Shown here in pieces: positions 36,555 through 44,945 of a stretch of DNA of 64,000 nt (the first letter of the stretch is position 1; every line of letters starts with the position of its first letter). The stretch covers positions 1 to 64,000 of the forward strand of contig JAZKFT010000045.1 of the NCBI GenBank assembly GCA_040386335.1, in the 5' to 3' direction. Below the pieces are notes generated by a model. It was not told the DNA's origin and ran no database searches. It saw only the letters and a program-made list of their open reading frames with translations. This stretch comes from JAZKFT01 sp040386335. GTDB lineage: Bacteria > Bacteroidota > Bacteroidia > Chitinophagales > Chitinophagaceae. Made by a program: the position numbers and the translations under genes.

Positions 36555-37679
36555 TCATCGGTCAAAATAGCGGCTTCCGAGGGCATCGATATAACGTTGC
36601 CATTTAAATGAATCAAAAAATGCCTGGGGTGTAAGGACGATTTCCTTTTGAAGTGCTGATACAATAAATTGCACAAATTGTACATAATCCCCATCGGTGC
36701 ACAACTGTAATTTACCACCGGTACAGTCAGTGTCTATCCCAAACGCTCCACTTGCAAAAGATACGACCGTCGTATGCTGGCCCAATGCATCAATGATCTT
36801 TGTTTTGATACCGCCTCCCTCGAGCACGGGGTTGATAAACAGGTCGGCGGCTGCTACCAATGTTTCAATATTTTCCACCACCCCTGTTTGCTGCACCATG
36901 GGATGATGCAATTGTTCCAGGTAGTTAAATGCAGGCAGTTCATTGCGGCCGCAGATAAGAATGGTGAATGGCCAGGGACTTAGGGCCTGGAGTAGCGGAA
37001 CGATATTTTTATAGATCCTTTCAACGGCTTTTGCATTAGGTCCATAATCGAGTGTGCCGTTAAAAAGCAGCAATTTATTGGTGGCCGGTATTTGAAAGCG
37101 CTTCCTGGTAGCTGCCGCCGCCGCTCCCTTATCCAGGGCCTGGTGATCTTGTGGCAGGCAGTAGGGGAGTACCATACATTTTGTTGCCGGCAACTTATAG
37201 TGCTTTATCGCATACAACTTATCTGTATTGGTTTTAAAAAGGTTCAAACCTGCTTTCCGGCAGGCCCACCCTTCGTAATACCACATGATCTTCCACCACC
37301 ATTTGCCGAGGCTTTTAAACCGTTCCGATTCTATATTATGGTTGTGGATAATTACGGGTAGCCCGAGAGAGTGACCCACCTTCAAGGCGGCCCTGGCATA
37401 ATAAGGATGTTCAATGCAGATATGTGTCACCCGCTCCTCTTTGCAAATCTTCTTAATCAGTTGCCGGTAGCTGTTATTGAAGAATTGCCATTTGCCTGTG
37501 GGCAACAAAGGCAGTAGTTTGTAACAGTTGCTGCCTTCGCTTTTGTTATCCCTGCTGCACAATACCACTACTTCGTAAGACTCCGATAAAGCGGTTAAGA
37601 ACCCATCAATGCCCTTTTGCCCGCCAAAACGGGCAGGCAAAAATTTGTACCAGACTATATCCAGGATTTTTACGGGCAT
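36555..37679 (-). CDS. family 4 (GT-B) glycosyltransferase
   Basis: A 374-residue GT-B enzyme. The N-terminal acceptor half starts VKILDIVWYKFLPARFGGQKG. The C-terminal half has KLLLFNGTLDYGPNAKAVE (start of the donor domain), FTILICGRNEL and the nucleotide-sugar binding segment LFINPVLEGGGIKTKIIDALG, with the conserved Glu. It resembles the exopolysaccharide transferases that act without a clear signal peptide. Donor and acceptor are unknown. It is oriented as gmd and may be co-transcribed despite the 265-bp gap. Confidence 0.87.
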   Translation of the reverse strand: MPVKILDIVWYKFLPARFGGQKGIDGFLTALSESYEVVVLCSRDNKSEGSNCYKLLPLLPTGKWQFFNNSYRQLIKKICKEERVTHICIEHPYYARAALKVGHSLGLPVIIHNHNIESERFKSLGKWWWKIMWYYEGWACRKAGLNLFKTNTDKLYAIKHYKLPATKCMVLPYCLPQDHQALDKGAAAAATRKRFQIPATNKLLLFNGTLDYGPNAKAVERIYKNIVPLLQALSPWPFTILICGRNELPAFNYLEQLHHPMVQQTGVVENIETLVAAADLFINPVLEGGGIKTKIIDALGQHTTVVSFASGAFGIDTDCTGGKLQLCTDGDYVQFVQFIVSALQKEIVLTPQAFFDSFKWQRYIDALGSRYFDR

Positions 37680-37840
37680 AGAAAGAAATAACTTTTGTTG
37701 ACGCGCTGCTGGCTAACGGAGCGCCACCAACGGCTACTGCAAATATTGGCCATAAGCCTGTAACTTAAGCTGACCTTGTGGCACCGGCACGGATTTCCTT
37801 TCAAAAAAAAGAACTATTCCTGCATTGGGCCGCTGCCGTG

Positions 37841-38170
37841 GGTTCGTGGAGACACCATAACCGTCAACTTAAAGAATGCTCACTGTTTTGTAGTGCCGTA
37901 GGCACGGCCGGTTTTGTGGCCCCGGATTTCAATCCGGGGTATCGGGGTGAATAGTCGATAGAGCACCGTAGGTGCGGTGCATATAATCAGGGGCCAGTAA
38001 GGACTTTGTGAATGCCAGATGCCAACATCGGTCGTGCCTATGGCACTTAATGTCAATAACCATCTTGAAACCCGGCATTGAAATGCCGGGCAACAAAATC
38101 GGCCGTGCCTACGGCACTAAAAACCTGTCTATAACCGCTTAAGTTTACGGCTATGGTGGAGACACGAACC
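37841..38170. repeat. 330-bp nested palindromic (MITE/BIME-like) element
   Basis: The outer arms 37841-37872 and 38139-38170 are imperfect inverted repeats carrying GGTTCGTGGAGACAC. Inside them, 37893-37943 and 38067-38117 form a second pair of about 50-bp inverted arms, each holding a GTGCC-3-GGCAC hairpin and a CCCGG-ATT...AAT-CCGGG hairpin. Two further hairpins, GCACC-gta-GGTGC (37963-37975) and GTGCC-tat-GGCAC (38034-38046), lie in the centre. The hairpin stems differ between arms by paired changes. No open reading frame and no transposase. It fills most of the 509-bp gap between the GT4 and HTH genes. Confidence 0.8.
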
Positions 38171-38188
38171 TTGCAGCAGTTTGCCGGT

Positions 38189-38701
38189 TCAACCTGCATG
38201 TAATGCATGCACTTTTTCCAAAGCCGCCCGCAAACTGCTGAGGGTAATTTCGAGCTGCATCCATTCGAGCCAGTATTGCCCGTAGGTAATAGCGGCTTTT
38301 GGTATGAATACTTCCAGCATTTTTTGTCTTGCTACCGTAAGCCTTTCACCCCGGGTGAGCATCAAATTGGCCATTGTAGTAAAACTTTCAGCCTGTTGCA
38401 TTTTTTCGAGGCTTACTTCCAGCAACTTTTCCGCATTCATAATTCTGACGGTTAGTTTTTTGACCTGCTTATCGCAAAATGTGTCCTTTTCTTTTGACAG
38501 CGCAGACGATAGGGAAGTGGTCTTCGGGTCTGTTTCATCGGCCAGTTGGTCCATATAGTTCATCACCAATGAAAAGCTGACATCTAACTCGGCTCTGCCC
38601 GTTTCTGCCATGGCAAACTGGCTCCGCGAGCATTCCAGGAAACTTGCAAACGATTCCTGTGATAAACCAAACCGATTGCGGGTTTTTGCTATATCATTCA
38701 T
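38189..38701 (-). CDS. small HTH (XRE-like) DNA-binding regulator
   Basis: A 170-residue protein starting MNDIAKTRNRFGLSQESFASFL. Residues 4-50 form a helix-turn-helix of the XRE type (GLSQESFASFLECSRSQFAMAETGRAEL). The remainder is helical and partly coiled-coil, probably for dimerisation. The frame stays open up to 38830, but that extension runs through an array of palindromic boxes and would place 43 unusual residues before the domain, so the ATG at 38701 is preferred. The box array suggests that the protein represses its own gene. It may also control the neighbouring polysaccharide genes, which is inference. Confidence 0.75.
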   Translation of the reverse strand: MNDIAKTRNRFGLSQESFASFLECSRSQFAMAETGRAELDVSFSLVMNYMDQLADETDPKTTSLSSALSKEKDTFCDKQVKKLTVRIMNAEKLLEVSLEKMQQAESFTTMANLMLTRGERLTVARQKMLEVFIPKAAITYGQYWLEWMQLEITLSSLRAALEKVHALHAG

Positions 38702-38715
38702 GGCAGTATTTTTTG

Positions 38716-38745
38716 TCAATCTAGCAAAAAAACAGTTCCGACAAA
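38716..38745 (-). promoter_or_regulatory. candidate promoter of the HTH gene
   Basis: On the minus strand, TTTG (38742-38745) is followed after 18 bp by TAGATTGA (38716-38723), a 6-of-8 match to the TAnnTTTG -7 consensus, 14 bp before the start codon at 38701. The -33 element overlaps the TTCCGACA box at 38736-38743, so a repressor bound there would block it. Confidence 0.4.
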
Positions 38746-38840
38746 AAGTTTCCGACAATCTGAGATGTCGGAATAAAATTGTCGCATCTTTCCGACAAAA
38801 TCGAATCGACATCTCAAATTGTCGGTTCAATTGTGTCGGG
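38736..38840. promoter_or_regulatory. operator array of TTCCGACA/TGTCGGAA boxes
   Basis: The core is a perfect inverted repeat TTCCGACA-8-TGTCGGAA (38750-38773). Its 20-bp heart CCGACAATCTGAGATGTCGG (38752-38771) recurs in inverted orientation at 38806-38825 with 18 of 20 bases the same. Between them is a third, looser pair (TGTCG 38780-38784 with TTCCGACA 38790-38797). Extra half-sites lie at 38736-38743 and 38834-38840. The array lies immediately upstream of the HTH gene and is the likely binding region of its product. Confidence 0.7.
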
Positions 38841-39253
38841 GAAAGTTTTGCCGGGGGATTTTTCTAACCGATTTTTTATTTTACGCTGGTTTCGGATCTC
38901 TTTATATGGGGACAACCGGTTCAGAGAGAAACACGGGGCAGACGTTCGAATGCCGGTTCGTTGCGACGAAACTTTGGTCGTTATTAAATTCCAACTTTCA
39001 TTTCATGGAAAAACAGCCGGGTAAAATTGTAACCACCAGGTCGGGGAAATAGGCGGTGCCTTCAATGCCAAAGGTGTATTGAAAGGGAAAGTACCAGTGT
39101 TCCCAACCGCCATGGTTCGTGGAGACACGAACTTTGGCTTGCGGACATGAACCATTCCTGCAGTCGGCTGTTTTAATTTACCACTCAAAGAATTTTGCCA
39201 CTAATCCTTTGTTAATTGGACAAATACAGCCGGTGGCAGGTTATTATTTTCTA
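38841..39253. other. intergenic region with a GTTCGTG hairpin
   Basis: About 410 bp without a supported gene. It contains the exact hairpin GTTCGTG-gaga-CACGAAC (39115-39132). Its sequence equals the outer-arm motif of the palindromic element at 37841-38170, so it may be a remnant of a related element. No promoter or RNA was recognised apart from the -7 box at 39254. Confidence 0.5.
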
Positions 39254-39261
39254 TACTTTTG
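39254..39261 (+). promoter_or_regulatory. candidate -7 box (TACTTTTG)
   Basis: TACTTTTG matches TAnnTTTG exactly, but ends only 8 bp before the ATG at 39270 and lacks a clear -33 TTTG. If used, the transcript would be nearly leaderless for 39270, or have a leader of about 22 nt for the alternative start at 39291. Confidence 0.35.
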
Positions 39262-39269
39262 AAAATCTC

Positions 39270-41414
39270 ATGAAAAAAATCTGGAACAATATGACAAGTA
39301 AAAAAGCACTGGTGTGGTGGGTACCTTCTGTATTGATTTTGTCTTTTATAGCCGTAAAATCGTTTGGCTTTAAAAGCGAACCGGCTACCAAATACGAGAA
39401 AATAATTACTACTGTTGCTGACCTCCTGGAACAGGGCCACTTTAGCCCCAAAAAGATCGACGATACATTTTCCAAAGAAGTGTTTAAGAAATTCCTGAAT
39501 GATGTAGATCCCAATAAGGAAATCTTATTACAGGGCGATGTCAACGAACTCAAGAAATTTGAAACTAAGATCGACGATGAGCTGCATGGCAGCAAATTAC
39601 AGTTTGTGGCTGCAGTTAATGCCCTTTACAACAAGCGGTTAGCGGAAGCTTCCGGCATTTATAAAGACCTGTTAAGCAGGCCTTTTGATTTTGCAAAAGA
39701 TGAGGTCGCCAACCTTAATGGGGACAAGCTGCCTTACCCTGCAAACGAGCAGGAGCGCAACGAGAACCTTCGGAAACGTTTGAAATACCTCACTTTGGAG
39801 CGTTATGCCGATGCTTTGGAGCAGCGTGAAAAAAACAAAGACAAGAAAGACTTTGTGTTTAAGGCCGATACGACCCTGGAAAGGGAAAGCCGTGAAAAAG
39901 TGGTAAAGGTGATGGACAAAACCTTCGATAAACTCAAAACAAAGTTTACCGAGGAGGAAAAATTTAATCTTTATATCAATACCATCGCTGCTACCATGGA
40001 TCCGCATACCTCTTTCTTTCCTCCTGTGGAAAAAAGGGCCTTTGATGAGGGGCTGAGCGGACGCTTTTATGGCATAGGTGCTTTGTTAGGAGAAAAAGAT
40101 GGCACCATTTATATTGTAAGTGTCGTTACGGGAAGCCCGGCCTGGAAAAGTGGGCAGATACAACCGAACGATATTATTCTCAAAGTAGCGCAGGGCACCG
40201 GAGAACCGGTGGATATCGCCGGCTATGAAACTACAGATGCTGTAAAACTGATTCGTGGCAAAAAAGGAACAGAAGTAAGGCTTACCATGAAAAAAGCAGA
40301 CGGTTCTGTAAAAGTGGTACCCATTGTAAGGGATGAGATAGTGCAGGAAGAAACCTATGCCCGCAGCGCCGTCGTTAATAAAGGTGGCAGTAAGATTGGT
40401 TATATCTTCCTTCCTGAATTTTATGTTGATTTCGAAAGGAACGGTGGCCCCAGCTGTGCCCGTGACGTGGCCATTGAAGTACAAAAGTTGAAAGATGCAC
40501 ATGTAGATGGTATCGTTATGGACCTCCGCGGCAATCCCGGCGGATCTTTACCCGACGTAGTAAAAATGGTAGGCTTATTTGTGGAAGATGGCCCCATTGT
40601 ACAGGTAAAAGATAAAGATGGCCAGCCAAGCGTTTTAAAAGATAATGATAAGAGCGTTCTATGGGAGGGGCCTTTAGCAGTAATGATCAATGAAGGAAGT
40701 GCTTCTGCATCTGAAATATTTGCGGCTGCCATCCAGGATTACAAACGTGGGATTATCATCGGAACACCCTCTTATGGTAAAGGAACCGTACAACGTTCTG
40801 TGGGTATCGACAAGAATATCGGATTTTTTGTACCCTCTACAGAACTTGGATCCATGCACCTGACCATTCAGAAGTTTTATCGGGTAAACGGAGGTTCTAC
40901 ACAAATGAAAGGGGTAACCCCCGATGTGATATTGCCGGATATCTACCAGTTTGCCAAGTTTGGTGAAAAAGACAATCCCGATGCGCTGGTATGGGATGAG
41001 ATATCCAAAGCCGGTTATAAACCTGTGGGTAACGGTGCCGACCTGGCACTGGCGGAAAAAGCAGCGGAGCAGCGTGTGAAAGACAATGTATCTTTTAGCC
41101 TGATTCATGATAATGCAGAGTGGCTTTCCAAGCAAAATGACAACGAGTATAACCTGAACCTGGCTAAATACCAGCAGGAACAAAAGCTGATCAGGGCTAC
41201 CCGTAAGCAAATAGAAACATTGACCAGCCTGCAGGATAGCGGCCTCGACATCAGTTTCCTGGTACAGGATGAGGAAAAAATCAATAAAATGGATACAGAT
41301 AAGGCAGAAAGATACCGGACCTGGCTGAAGGGTCTGAAAAAGGATATTTATCTGGATGAAACCCTGTCGGTTATTAACGACGTGGTGAACCAGGCACATA
41401 CCGTGCAGAAATAA
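39270..41414 (+). CDS. carboxy-terminal processing protease (Prc/Tsp type, S41)
   Basis: A 714-residue periplasmic protease (from ATG 39270; 39291 is an alternative). An N-terminal membrane anchor or signal (VWWVPSVLILSFIAVKSF) is followed by the Tsp-type N-terminal helical domain. A PDZ domain (GIGALLGEKDGTIYIVSVV... SPAWKSGQIQPNDII) and the S41 core follow. The catalytic Ser (residue 479, middle Ser of GSASASEIF) and Lys (residue 504 in SYGKGTVQ) are 25 residues apart, as in E. coli Prc. A C-terminal DUF3340-like helical region closes the protein. It degrades or trims periplasmic proteins recognised by their C-terminus. A strong terminator separates it from the wza-like gene. Confidence 0.93.
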   Translation: MKKIWNNMTSKKALVWWVPSVLILSFIAVKSFGFKSEPATKYEKIITTVADLLEQGHFSPKKIDDTFSKEVFKKFLNDVDPNKEILLQGDVNELKKFETKIDDELHGSKLQFVAAVNALYNKRLAEASGIYKDLLSRPFDFAKDEVANLNGDKLPYPANEQERNENLRKRLKYLTLERYADALEQREKNKDKKDFVFKADTTLERESREKVVKVMDKTFDKLKTKFTEEEKFNLYINTIAATMDPHTSFFPPVEKRAFDEGLSGRFYGIGALLGEKDGTIYIVSVVTGSPAWKSGQIQPNDIILKVAQGTGEPVDIAGYETTDAVKLIRGKKGTEVRLTMKKADGSVKVVPIVRDEIVQEETYARSAVVNKGGSKIGYIFLPEFYVDFERNGGPSCARDVAIEVQKLKDAHVDGIVMDLRGNPGGSLPDVVKMVGLFVEDGPIVQVKDKDGQPSVLKDNDKSVLWEGPLAVMINEGSASASEIFAAAIQDYKRGIIIGTPSYGKGTVQRSVGIDKNIGFFVPSTELGSMHLTIQKFYRVNGGSTQMKGVTPDVILPDIYQFAKFGEKDNPDALVWDEISKAGYKPVGNGADLALAEKAAEQRVKDNVSFSLIHDNAEWLSKQNDNEYNLNLAKYQQEQKLIRATRKQIETLTSLQDSGLDISFLVQDEEKINKMDTDKAERYRTWLKGLKKDIYLDETLSVINDVVNQAHTVQK

Positions 41415-41432
41415 CGCTAACAGGAATTTAAT

Positions 41433-41494
41433 ATCGGCTATTCTATTGAGGTTCAGCGAACACCTGTATCTCAATTGGAATAGCCGATTTTGTT
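41433..41494 (+). terminator. intrinsic terminator after the S41 protease gene
   Basis: The stem ATCGGCTATTC (41433-41443) pairs with GAATAGCCGAT (41478-41488) and extends inward through TATTGAG/CTCAAT, followed by a T-rich run (41488-41498). The T run overlaps the -33 element of the next promoter. Confidence 0.8.
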
Positions 41495-41518
41495 ATTTGG
41501 CCATTATGGATATATTTG
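41489..41518 (+). promoter_or_regulatory. promoter of the wza-wzc operon
   Basis: TTTG (41489-41492), an 18-bp spacer and TATATTTG (41511-41518) match the Bacteroidota housekeeping promoter (TTTG, about 19 bp, TAnnTTTG). The ATG of the wza-like gene is 36 bp downstream. Confidence 0.7.
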
Positions 41519-41554
41519 CAGCCGTTTGAAATTACTAACTAATAATGCTGAAAC

Positions 41555-42355
41555 ATGACGAGGCGTCCCGGACTACTTTTCTTAACAACTTTCACACTGG
41601 CCATTTCCCTTTTTTCCTGCAAGACAACGAAGAACGTTTACTACGCCAAAGAAATTATCGACTCTACACAGGTCATTAATATACCCCAGATAGCCATCCC
41701 TGTTGCCAGGATACAGCCCTACGATCTTTTGCTGATTAATTTTTACGGTAAAGGATTAGAAATGACGCAGCTGTTCAACAATTTCGGTGGTGTGGAAACG
41801 GCTCAAAAAGTACAATCATCCGGTTCTGAAGCCCTTAAGCCCGGGTATCTTGTGTCGCCCGATGGATATATAGATTTGCCACAGCTTGGAAAGATAAAAG
41901 TGGCTGGTCTTACACTAAGCCAGCTAAAAGCTGACCTAACAGAAAGAGCTACCCAGGCGAAGATGGTGGAGCCCAATGTGGTCGTTAAATTCACGAACTT
42001 TAAAATTACCGTGATTGGTGAGGTTGCTATACGCGGCACTGTAACATCGCAAAGCGAAAAGCTGAGCATATTTGAGGCAATCGGGCTTAGTGGAGACGTC
42101 ACTTTATTCGGTTTGAAAGACCGCGTAAAAGTGATCAGGACACAGGATACCACCACTACCTGGGGCAACGTAGACCTCACTTCCAAAGATGTGTTTAAGT
42201 CTGAATATTTTTACTTAAAGCCTAACGATGTGGTGTATGTCCCCTCTAGCGGCCAGGCACAACGGCAACAAAAAGTAAGTAGTATTTTGCCTTTTGTGTC
42301 TATTGGTCTTGCCGCACTTTCACTCTTTATTGCACTCCAATCGGTATTAAAATAA
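41555..42355 (+). CDS. Wza-like polysaccharide export lipoprotein
   Basis: A 266-residue outer-membrane lipoprotein. The signal peptide ends with the lipobox LFSC (Cys22). A poly-export domain follows (IQPYDLLLINFYGKG, then GYLVSPDGYIDLPQLGKIKVAGLTL, about residues 52-140) and one SLBB domain (about 145-215, with VIGEVAIRGTV). Near the C-terminus is a hydrophobic helix (ILPFVSIGLAALSLFIAL). This is the short Bacteroidota form with one SLBB. It forms the outer-membrane channel for capsule or exopolysaccharide and pairs with the Wzc-like protein encoded 23 bp downstream. Confidence 0.92.
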   Translation: MTRRPGLLFLTTFTLAISLFSCKTTKNVYYAKEIIDSTQVINIPQIAIPVARIQPYDLLLINFYGKGLEMTQLFNNFGGVETAQKVQSSGSEALKPGYLVSPDGYIDLPQLGKIKVAGLTLSQLKADLTERATQAKMVEPNVVVKFTNFKITVIGEVAIRGTVTSQSEKLSIFEAIGLSGDVTLFGLKDRVKVIRTQDTTTTWGNVDLTSKDVFKSEYFYLKPNDVVYVPSSGQAQRQQKVSSILPFVSIGLAALSLFIALQSVLK

Positions 42356-42378
42356 TCAGCTCACCCAGAACATTAGCA

Positions 42379-44823
42379 ATGCAACCTCATAATAACAATA
42401 ATAATAATTCCGTATCTGAAGCCGAAGTTACCGACAAAGGTGGTGGAATGGATCTCAGCAGGATATTCAGTAAGGCGCTCAATATTTTACCCTGGGTAAT
42501 TATTTCTGTCATCCTCGCACTGGTATTGGCAAAAGTGTATTTGCGCTATGCAGTGCCGGTCTATAGTGTTAAAACACAGATATTGATCATCGACCAACGT
42601 CTCTCAGGTGGCGATAAAGGTATTATTGAAGGCCTTGGAATCAGCACCAGCAGTAATAAGAGCGTGGATAATGAAATCGACATCCTTTTATCCTATGAAC
42701 TGAATAAGCAAGTTGTAGACTCGTTGCATCTCGACCTGGAAATACAGGAAGAGGGCCGTATTAAAAAGACCTTTGTGTATGGAAAATCAGCCCCCTTCTT
42801 TGTTGATTACTGTAAGCGAGATAAGCCTGAGGAAGCAGCGGTGATCAATTTCGTTTCCAAACCTACCGGGATAGATATAGAAAACCTTGACGGCAGCTCT
42901 AAATTTTATCCGTACGGGGATACCATTTTTGTTAAGAACAGTAAATTGGTATTGTTACCTAACCATGACTTTTTGCCCAACCCAGCCAATAAACAAAAGT
43001 TGTATTTCCGCAGCCAGGATGGCATCATTACTAAATACAAAAGCATCTTAAAACCTGCGCTCACCAAGGAGTTTGGCGGGGTGTTGGAAATTTCCGTGAA
43101 TGACCAGATACCTGAACGCGGTATAGATGTATTGAACAAACTGGTGGAGCGCTACCTGGCGGCCGGTCTCGACGATAAAAATGTGGTGAGCAATAATACC
43201 GTTAAGTTCCTGAACGAAAGGATAAGCACCGTTACAAAAGACCTGACCGAAACAGAACAAAGGGTGGCCGATTATATGGCAAAAAACCTGGTAAACTCGC
43301 CAACAATGGGTAGCAGGTTCTCTTTAACCATGCAGGAAGCAAAAGTTTCGGAAAAGGCAGTTACGAGTGTAATTGTGGGTATGTCGGCGTTGGATGATAT
43401 AGAACGCTATGTAAAAAATTCAAAATCCACTGAAGACGTTATCCCGGTTATATTGGGTGTAAGTGAACCGGTTCTTGCCAATATGATCGGCATACATAAC
43501 GGCATCGCTATCCAGCGCCAGAAAGCCAGGCAGGATGGTATGGTGACTGATCCTGTTGTACAGAACTATGATGCCCAGATCACCGACCAGCGTAAAAATA
43601 TTATCCGCACCATTGTGCAGGTGAGGAACAATATGAGCCGCACCCTGGACGTGGCCAAGAAAGAAAATCAAAAACTACAGACCGATCTCGATATTTTGCC
43701 CGGTAAGGAAAATGTGCTGATTGATATGAGCCGGGAAATTTCGGTGAAGGCGTCCATTCTTGAATTCCTGATGCGTAAAAAAGAGGAAACCGAACTGACC
43801 CTCGCTTCCAACAGGCCCGATGTAAGGATCATTGAAGCGCCCCGCAAGATTGGTATGGTAAAACCCGTTGCTTCACAGGTGGTGCTTTTTGCCTTCTTTG
43901 TTGGCCTGGGGCTGCCCGTTGTTATCCTGCTGTTATTGGAGTTCTTTAATAATACCATCGGTGATCGCAAGGAAATAGAATCGCTTACCACGATACCTAT
44001 CATTGGGGAGGTTATCTATAACCAATCTGATAAAGCCATTGTAATTACACCTAAAAGCCGTAGCGCTATTGCGGAGCAGTTCAGGCTAATTCGTACCAAT
44101 ATCCAGTTTTTAGGAGCGGAAAAAGAGGTGAAATCTGTGCTGGTGACATCTTATATAAGTGGTGAAGGAAAGAGCTTTATGAGTACCAACCTGGCAGCCA
44201 GCATTGCACTAACCGGCAAAAGAGTGCTGCTGATGGAGTACGATTTGCGTAAACCCAAGATCACCAGGAACCTGGGTATGGAAAACAATATGGGTATCTC
44301 TACATATGTTGTAAAAGGAGCAAAACTGGATGATATTGTACGACCTATTGAAGGGTTCGAAAACCTATACCTGCTGAGTTCCGGCCCTACACCACCGAAC
44401 CCGGCGGAATTGATCTTAAGTCCCAGGACACAGACCTTATTTGAAGAGATCAAACAGAAATTTGATGTGCTTGTAATCGATACCGCGCCTACGGGCCTGG
44501 TGACAGATGCCTTGTTATTAGAAAGATATGCTGATATTTCTTTCTTTATCATCCGTCATAAATATACCTATAAATCAACCCTGTCTTTTATTCAGAAAAT
44601 GTACACCGACAGGAAATTTAAAAACCTTTCGCTGGTGGTTAACGGTATTCGCTATGAGAACGCAAGTGGCTATGGTTATGGCTACGGTTATGGTTATGGC
44701 TACGGCTATGGCTACGGTTATGGTTACGGCTATGGTTATGGCTATTTTAGTGACGAGAATAAAAAGAAGGGTTTCATGCTTCGGCTAAAAGAAAAAATGT
44801 TCGGAGTGAAAAAACGCAGGTAA
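42379..44823 (+). CDS. Wzc-like polysaccharide co-polymerase / BY-kinase with (Gly-Tyr)13 tail
   Basis: An 814-residue inner-membrane protein. The first membrane helix (LNILPWVIISVILALVLAKV) is followed by a large periplasmic Wzz-like domain with coiled coils and a second helix (VVLFAFFVGLGLPVVILLLL). The cytoplasmic kinase domain has Walker A GEGKS (595-599), Walker A' EYDLR (620-624) and Walker B VLVIDTAP (Asp701). The usual Walker A' is DxDxR; here the first Asp is Glu. The C-terminal tyrosine cluster, normally autophosphorylated to control chain length, is 13 uninterrupted Gly-Tyr pairs (764-789), followed by a basic tail. It regulates chain length and export with the Wza-like partner. 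Confidence 0.93.
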   Translation: MQPHNNNNNNSVSEAEVTDKGGGMDLSRIFSKALNILPWVIISVILALVLAKVYLRYAVPVYSVKTQILIIDQRLSGGDKGIIEGLGISTSSNKSVDNEIDILLSYELNKQVVDSLHLDLEIQEEGRIKKTFVYGKSAPFFVDYCKRDKPEEAAVINFVSKPTGIDIENLDGSSKFYPYGDTIFVKNSKLVLLPNHDFLPNPANKQKLYFRSQDGIITKYKSILKPALTKEFGGVLEISVNDQIPERGIDVLNKLVERYLAAGLDDKNVVSNNTVKFLNERISTVTKDLTETEQRVADYMAKNLVNSPTMGSRFSLTMQEAKVSEKAVTSVIVGMSALDDIERYVKNSKSTEDVIPVILGVSEPVLANMIGIHNGIAIQRQKARQDGMVTDPVVQNYDAQITDQRKNIIRTIVQVRNNMSRTLDVAKKENQKLQTDLDILPGKENVLIDMSREISVKASILEFLMRKKEETELTLASNRPDVRIIEAPRKIGMVKPVASQVVLFAFFVGLGLPVVILLLLEFFNNTIGDRKEIESLTTIPIIGEVIYNQSDKAIVITPKSRSAIAEQFRLIRTNIQFLGAEKEVKSVLVTSYISGEGKSFMSTNLAASIALTGKRVLLMEYDLRKPKITRNLGMENNMGISTYVVKGAKLDDIVRPIEGFENLYLLSSGPTPPNPAELILSPRTQTLFEEIKQKFDVLVIDTAPTGLVTDALLLERYADISFFIIRHKYTYKSTLSFIQKMYTDRKFKNLSLVVNGIRYENASGYGYGYGYGYGYGYGYGYGYGYGYGYFSDENKKKGFMLRLKEKMFGVKKRR
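44668..44745 (+). repeat. in-frame (Gly-Tyr)13 coding repeat
   Basis: Seventy-eight bases encode 13 consecutive Gly-Tyr pairs using GGC/GGT and TAT/TAC in mixed order. The codon mixture breaks the DNA-level repetition, which suggests selection on the peptide, not recent slippage. Confidence 0.95.
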
Positions 44824-44843
44824 TACGACCGGTAAAAAAATGA

Positions 44844-44884
44844 TTAAGGTTACAACCCCCTGTTACCGCGGTTTGTAACCTTAA
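44844..44884 (+). terminator. hairpin after the wzc-like gene
   Basis: A 12-bp perfect stem (TTAAGGTTACAA, 44844-44855, with 44873-44884) and a 17-nt loop. Only a weak T-rich tail follows, so it may be a terminator, an attenuator or an RNA-stabilising structure between the wzc-like and wzm-like genes. Confidence 0.5.
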
Positions 44885-44945
44885 TTGTTATTGAAGCATT
44901 CATTTCGGAAAAATAGTACCAAATCTTACTGTCCTTATATACCTA

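Noticed and set aside
38702..38830. Longer N-terminus for the HTH protein
   Set aside because: The added 43 residues are encoded by the operator boxes and do not look like protein; the ATG at 38701 starts right at the HTH domain.
39003..39188. Minus-strand 61-residue frame (GNTGTFPFNTPLALKAPPIS)
   Set aside because: Lies in repeat-bearing intergenic DNA containing the GTTCGTG hairpin; no start context or domain. Probably a chance frame in a repeated sequence.
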